Positions 60,892-64,000 of a stretch of DNA of 64,000 nucleotides are shown here, piece after piece. Numbering within the stretch: the first letter of the stretch is position 1; the number at the start of each line of letters is the position of its first letter. The notes below the pieces were generated by a model that had not been told where the DNA came from, did not search any database, and saw only the letters and a program-made list of their open reading frames with translations. The stretch covers positions 1 to 64,000 of the forward strand of contig CAVRGH010000007.1 in NCBI GenBank assembly GCA_963720675.1. The letters are read 5' to 3'. The DNA comes from JALHSW01 sp963720675 (GTDB lineage: Bacteria; Actinomycetota; Acidimicrobiia; IMCC26256; PALSA-555). Made by a program: the position numbers and the translations under genes.

Positions 60892-61266
60892 ATGCGCCGA
60901 CTCGTGCCGATCGTCGTCGTACTCGCGTTCGCGGTGTTGGCGTGCAGCAGCGAGAAGACGCCGCCGGCGTCGCGGGCCTTCTGCACCGCCGCCGACAACT
61001 ACGACCGGCAGGTCAACCGAGCGATCAAGCACCACCGGCAGGGAGTCGCCGAGGCCGGCCGCCAGGCGCCGCTCCTCCAAGAGGTCGCCCGCACGGCTCC
61101 GAAGAAGATCCAGGCGGACGCGCGGCTCTTCGCCGACGCCATGCAACGGCGCGCCGACGGCGACGCCTCGGTCATCGACGATCCCGCGGTTCAACAGGCT
61201 GCGGGCAACGTGAACCGCTACGCCAACCTCGCCTGCAACGTGTACCAACGCGACAGCGGCATCTGA
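60892..61266 (+). CDS. Putative lipoprotein
   Basis: 124 residues with a lipobox: hydrophobic LVPIVVVLAFAVLAC, where C18 would be lipidated. The mature part is helical (VNRAIKHHRQGVAEAGRQAP) with two further cysteines (RAFC and NLACNV). It sits on the opposite strand between the MoxR gene and the VWA gene. No family recognised. Confidence 0.6.
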   Translation: MRRLVPIVVVLAFAVLACSSEKTPPASRAFCTAADNYDRQVNRAIKHHRQGVAEAGRQAPLLQEVARTAPKKIQADARLFADAMQRRADGDASVIDDPAVQQAAGNVNRYANLACNVYQRDSGI

Positions 61267-61284
61267 TCGCCTCGCGGCAGGGTG

Positions 61285-62700
61285 TCAGCCGCGTCCGCGG
61301 TAGGTGGCCTTCCCGCCGATCGCATCCTTGTTGAGACGCTTCGCGAGGTGCAGTCCTTCGAGGATGAACTCGACGGCCGACGCCACCCCGGCAGGCGTCT
61401 CCCCGACCTCGAGCTCGGCGAGCGCGTCGGGCAGCCCGGGGAGATCGGTCAGGAGCTTGGCGTACTCCGCGGCCGGCACATCGTCGCCGGTGTGCACGAC
61501 GAGACCGCCGTCGAAGGCGGTGACGAGCGGGGTGAGCTTCTCCGGAGAGCAGACGCTCCGGAACGTCTCGAGGGTTGCGGCCTTCACGATGCGATCGAGC
61601 ACCTGCTCTTCGCGCCCGTCGTCGACCGTCTCGAACTCGATCTTCCCCGCGGTGCTCGTGACGAGCGACTCGAGGTCGCTGACGCGCGGCACGACTTCGT
61701 CGTCACCGTTGCGCAGCGCGCGACGGGTCGCGTTCGCGACCATCGTCTCGTAGTTCGCGACCGACATGCGCACGGAGACACCAGAGCGCTGGTTCACGTG
61801 CGGCGACCGGCGCGCCTGCTGGCTGATCGCAGCGACGATCTCGGTCATGAAGTCGGGCACTGCTACGTGCAGCCCCTCGGGCGTCGCGATCACGGCTTCC
61901 TGCTCGACGACGTCCATCTCGACATCGACGTCGAGCGGGTAGTGCGTGCGGATCTGCGAACCGAAGCGGTCCTTCAGCGGGGTGATGATGCGACCACGGT
62001 TCGTGTAGTCCTCGGGGTTCGCCGACGCGAACAGCATGAGGTCGAGGGGCAGGCGGATCTTGTAGCCGCGGATCTGGACATCGCGCTCCTCGAGGACGTT
62101 GAGGAGCCCGACCTGGATCCGCTCCGCGAGGTCGGGGAGCTCGTTGATCGCGAAGATCCCGCGGTTCGTGCGGGGCACGAGGCCGTAGTGGATGGTGAGC
62201 TCGTCGGAGAGGTACCGGCCCTCGGCCACCTTGATCGGATCGACCTCGCCGATGAGGTCGGCGATCGACGTGTCGGGGGTCGCCAGCTTCTCGCCGAAGC
62301 GCCGCTCCCGATGCACCCACTCGATGGGGGTCTCGTCACCCCGCTCGGCGACGAGCACGCGTGCGTGGTGCGAGATCGGTGCGTAGGGGTCGTCGTTGAT
62401 CTCGGTGCCCGCCACGACCGGCATCCACTCGTCGAGGAGGTTCACGACCGAGCGGATCATTCGGGTCTTCGCCTGACCGCGCTCACCGAGGAAGATCACG
62501 TCGTGCGCCGCGAGCAGTGCGTTCTCGAGCTGCGGGAGCACCGTCTGCTCGTAGCCGACGACACCCCCGACCACCGGCTCCCCGGCGCGGATGCGACGGG
62601 TCGCGTTCTCCCGCACCTCCTGCTTGACGGGACGGGACACCCAGCCGCTCGAGCGAAGGTCGCCGAGCGTTCCTGGGCGCGGAGTCGTTGTCTCGCTCAT
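61285..62700 (-). CDS. MoxR-type AAA+ ATPase
   Basis: 471 residues. Walker A is GERGQAKT (72-79), Walker B-like IFAINELPDL, sensor 1 in LFASANPEDYTNRGRI and the arginine finger region LKDRFGSQIRTHYP. This is the magnesium-chelatase-like/MoxR group. The partner VWA protein is at 58788-60815, downstream on the same strand. The ATG 62700 is divergent from the 2TM-protein gene. Confidence 0.93.
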   Translation of the reverse strand: MSETTTPRPGTLGDLRSSGWVSRPVKQEVRENATRRIRAGEPVVGGVVGYEQTVLPQLENALLAAHDVIFLGERGQAKTRMIRSVVNLLDEWMPVVAGTEINDDPYAPISHHARVLVAERGDETPIEWVHRERRFGEKLATPDTSIADLIGEVDPIKVAEGRYLSDELTIHYGLVPRTNRGIFAINELPDLAERIQVGLLNVLEERDVQIRGYKIRLPLDLMLFASANPEDYTNRGRIITPLKDRFGSQIRTHYPLDVDVEMDVVEQEAVIATPEGLHVAVPDFMTEIVAAISQQARRSPHVNQRSGVSVRMSVANYETMVANATRRALRNGDDEVVPRVSDLESLVTSTAGKIEFETVDDGREEQVLDRIVKAATLETFRSVCSPEKLTPLVTAFDGGLVVHTGDDVPAAEYAKLLTDLPGLPDALAELEVGETPAGVASAVEFILEGLHLAKRLNKDAIGGKATYRGRG

Positions 62701-62808
62701 GCACGCACCTCGGAATCGATCACGAAGGCGCAGCGTACCCGCCGTCCGCAGACCCCCATTCCCGGCCTCCGGGCGTGCGAAGATTGCGGCCGACCAGGAG
62801 GATCACCA

Positions 62809-63108
62809 ATGGCCGACACGCCCGCAACGCCGCCCGAGGACGCGCGCTACGAGGAAGCTCGCCGGCGCGTCGCCGCGAAGAAGCGCTTCTACACGAGCCT
62901 GCTCGTGTACGTGGTGATCAATGTCATCTTCCTGTTCGTCGCGGGCTGGGACTGGCTGTGGGTGACCCTGTTCTGGGGCATCGGCATCGTCATCCAGGCC
63001 TGGTCCGTGTTCGGCCAGAGCAGCGGCTGGGTCAAGGGCTGGGAGGAGCGCCAGATGCAGAAGGAGCTCGCCCGCGACGTGCCCCCCGAGCCGACCCCCG
63101 ACGCCTGA
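62809..63108 (+). CDS. 2TM-domain small membrane protein
   Basis: 99 residues. EEARRRVAAKKRFYTSLLVYVVINVIF begins the 2TM domain (two membrane helices with the WDWLWVTLFWGIG turn) and WEERQMQKEL ends it. The family is widespread and of unknown role, sometimes fused to histidine kinase domains. The ATG at 62809 has AGGAGG seven bases upstream. It lies between moxR and sdhC. Confidence 0.88.
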   Translation: MADTPATPPEDARYEEARRRVAAKKRFYTSLLVYVVINVIFLFVAGWDWLWVTLFWGIGIVIQAWSVFGQSSGWVKGWEERQMQKELARDVPPEPTPDA

Positions 63109-63201
63109 GCCCGAATCGGCGCGTCGGCGATCCGCGGCGATAGCGTCGGCCTGCCGGTCCTCCATCCCGTCCGTTCGGGGGCACCGGCCCGGGGAGGGGC
63201 G

Positions 63202-64000
63202 ATGACCAAGGTCGACGGCAGGTCCGAGGGGGAGGTCTCCACCGAGGACCAGCACGAGGACGCCGACGCGGCCGACCGACTGGCGAGCTTCACGGGAGCT
63301 CCGGTCCCCACGCCCCGCGAACCACCGTTCTTCGTCACCTTCTACCGGTCCGCCATCTGCAAGAAGTGGCTGATGGCGCTGAGCGGCATCGCGCTGTTCG
63401 GCTTCGTGGTCGCCCACATGGTGGGCAACCTCAAGGTGTTCCTGGGGATGGACCACCTGAACGAGTACGCCGAGTGGCTGCGCGACCTCGGCGAACCGGC
63501 GTTCCCCCGCACCGTCCTGCTGTGGGGTCTCCGGATCGGGCTGCTGGTCGCCGTTGCGGTGCACATCATCGCGGCGTACCAGCTGACTCGGATGAACCAG
63601 AAGGCCCGCCCGGTCAGGTACCAGTCGAAGCGCGACTACGTCGCCGCGAACTTCGCGTCGCGAACGATGCGCTGGACCGGCATCATCGTCGCGCTCTTCG
63701 TGATCTTCCACCTGATGGATCTCACGTGGGGCCAGGCGAACCCCGACTTCGTGCGCGGCGACCCGTACAACAACCTGTTCAACAGCTTCGAGCGGGCACC
63801 GGTCGCGATCGTCTACATCATCGCGATGCTCGCGCTCGGGCTCCACCTGTTCCACGGACTCTGGTCCATGTTCCAGAGCCTGGGCCTGAACAACCCGCGG
63901 TGGAACTCCTGGCGGCGCACGTTCGCCGTCGCGTTCGCAGTCATCGTCACAGTGGGCAACATCAGCATGCCCCTCCTCATCACGACCGGGGCGGTATCCA
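63202..64000 (+). CDS. sdhC: Succinate dehydrogenase cytochrome b subunit (SdhC, b558 type), 3' end beyond the window
   Basis: The first 266 codons are present. Membrane segments begin at WLMALSGIALFGFVVAHMVGN; the b558 haem-ligand histidines sit in AHMVGNLK, VHIIAAYQ, FHLMDLTWG and LHLFHGLWS. The N-terminal 45 residues are acidic. The start ATG 63202 follows GGGGAGGGGCG. It should be followed by sdhA and sdhB outside the window. The protein anchors complex II and passes electrons to quinone. Confidence 0.9.
   Translation, partial: MTKVDGRSEGEVSTEDQHEDADAADRLASFTGAPVPTPREPPFFVTFYRSAICKKWLMALSGIALFGFVVAHMVGNLKVFLGMDHLNEYAEWLRDLGEPAFPRTVLLWGLRIGLLVAVAVHIIAAYQLTRMNQKARPVRYQSKRDYVAANFASRTMRWTGIIVALFVIFHLMDLTWGQANPDFVRGDPYNNLFNSFERAPVAIVYIIAMLALGLHLFHGLWSMFQSLGLNNPRWNSWRRTFAVAFAVIVTVGNISMPLLITTGAVS

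Noticed and set aside
1..64000. tRNA, rRNA, CRISPR arrays, transposase genes, replication origin
   Set aside because: I looked in the intergenic gaps and saw no cloverleaf with CCA-type end, no rRNA signature, no repeat array, no transposase or DnaA-box cluster.

Overview
The window is very GC-rich and gene-dense. It carries two WhiB-family regulators, mycobacterial-style ECF sigma/anti-sigma genes, an Eis-like acetyltransferase, DUF2342, UPF0182, a SufU-type SUF system and no nucleoid-excluded or phage block. Together these point to an actinobacterium, most likely of the Acidimicrobiia type; that placement is an inference from gene content. There are no rRNA or tRNA genes and no CRISPR array, and no gene-free stretch exceeds about 250 bases.

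Layout. 1-385: tail of a glycosyltransferase. 0.5-4.3 kb: a glycine-betaine/choline-type ABC importer, with binding protein and two permeases on the minus strand and a divergent CBS-containing ATPase. 4.3-6.9 kb: sufC-sufS-sufU. 7-16 kb: accessory cell-envelope and metabolic genes (two L,D-transpeptidases, a sigma factor with a fused zinc-finger/membrane tail, a hydrolase/luciferase-like pair, an SMP-30 lactonase, a thioesterase) and a DUF559-type gene bracketed by paired palindromes. 16.2-20.1 kb: the second SUF operon (sufB-sufD-Rieske-sufC, minus strand). 20.2-28.9 kb: UPF0182, a coiled-coil protein, a PDZ/Lon-type protease, sortase, HEAT-repeat protein, mreB, moaE. 29-37.3 kb: an HtrA-like protein lacking catalytic residues, a fused siroheme-decarboxylase-like protein, epimerase, DUF2342, a 3-hydroxyacyl-CoA dehydrogenase, an Eis-like acetyltransferase and an MFS protein. 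37.4-50.7 kb: a continuous phosphorus region (ppk, CYTH-CHAD, Nudix, SixA, PhnZ-like HD protein, PhnX-like HAD, surE, phoB-like/phoR-like, pstBACS, phoU). 50.8-55.3 kb: an envelope-stress region (HtrA, WhiB, RseB-like, anti-sigma, ECF sigma, TatA). 55.3-64 kb: an F420-type oxidoreductase, formiminotransferase, WhiB, macrodomain protein, a VWA/MoxR pair and the start of sdhC.

Two window-wide patterns matter to any reader. First, about twenty reading-frame breaks fall in otherwise well conserved genes, including pstB, pstC, phoR, ppk and surE. Most are explained by one base gained or lost in a run of identical bases, so I read them as base-calling or assembly errors and annotate the genes across them. 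Second, many genes have a TANNNT-like box ending 6-7 bases before the start codon and no ribosome binding site, the signature of leaderless mRNAs.

Regulatory structure seen directly in the sequence includes a 12-base motif shared by both suf operons and a whiB promoter, a canonical promoter plus a long leader hairpin before sufB, PHO-box-like 11-base repeats before pstS and surE, and a strong hairpin between pstS and pstC. A 36-bp perfect repeat occurs twice, in opposite orientations, at two convergent gene ends 21.6 kb apart.
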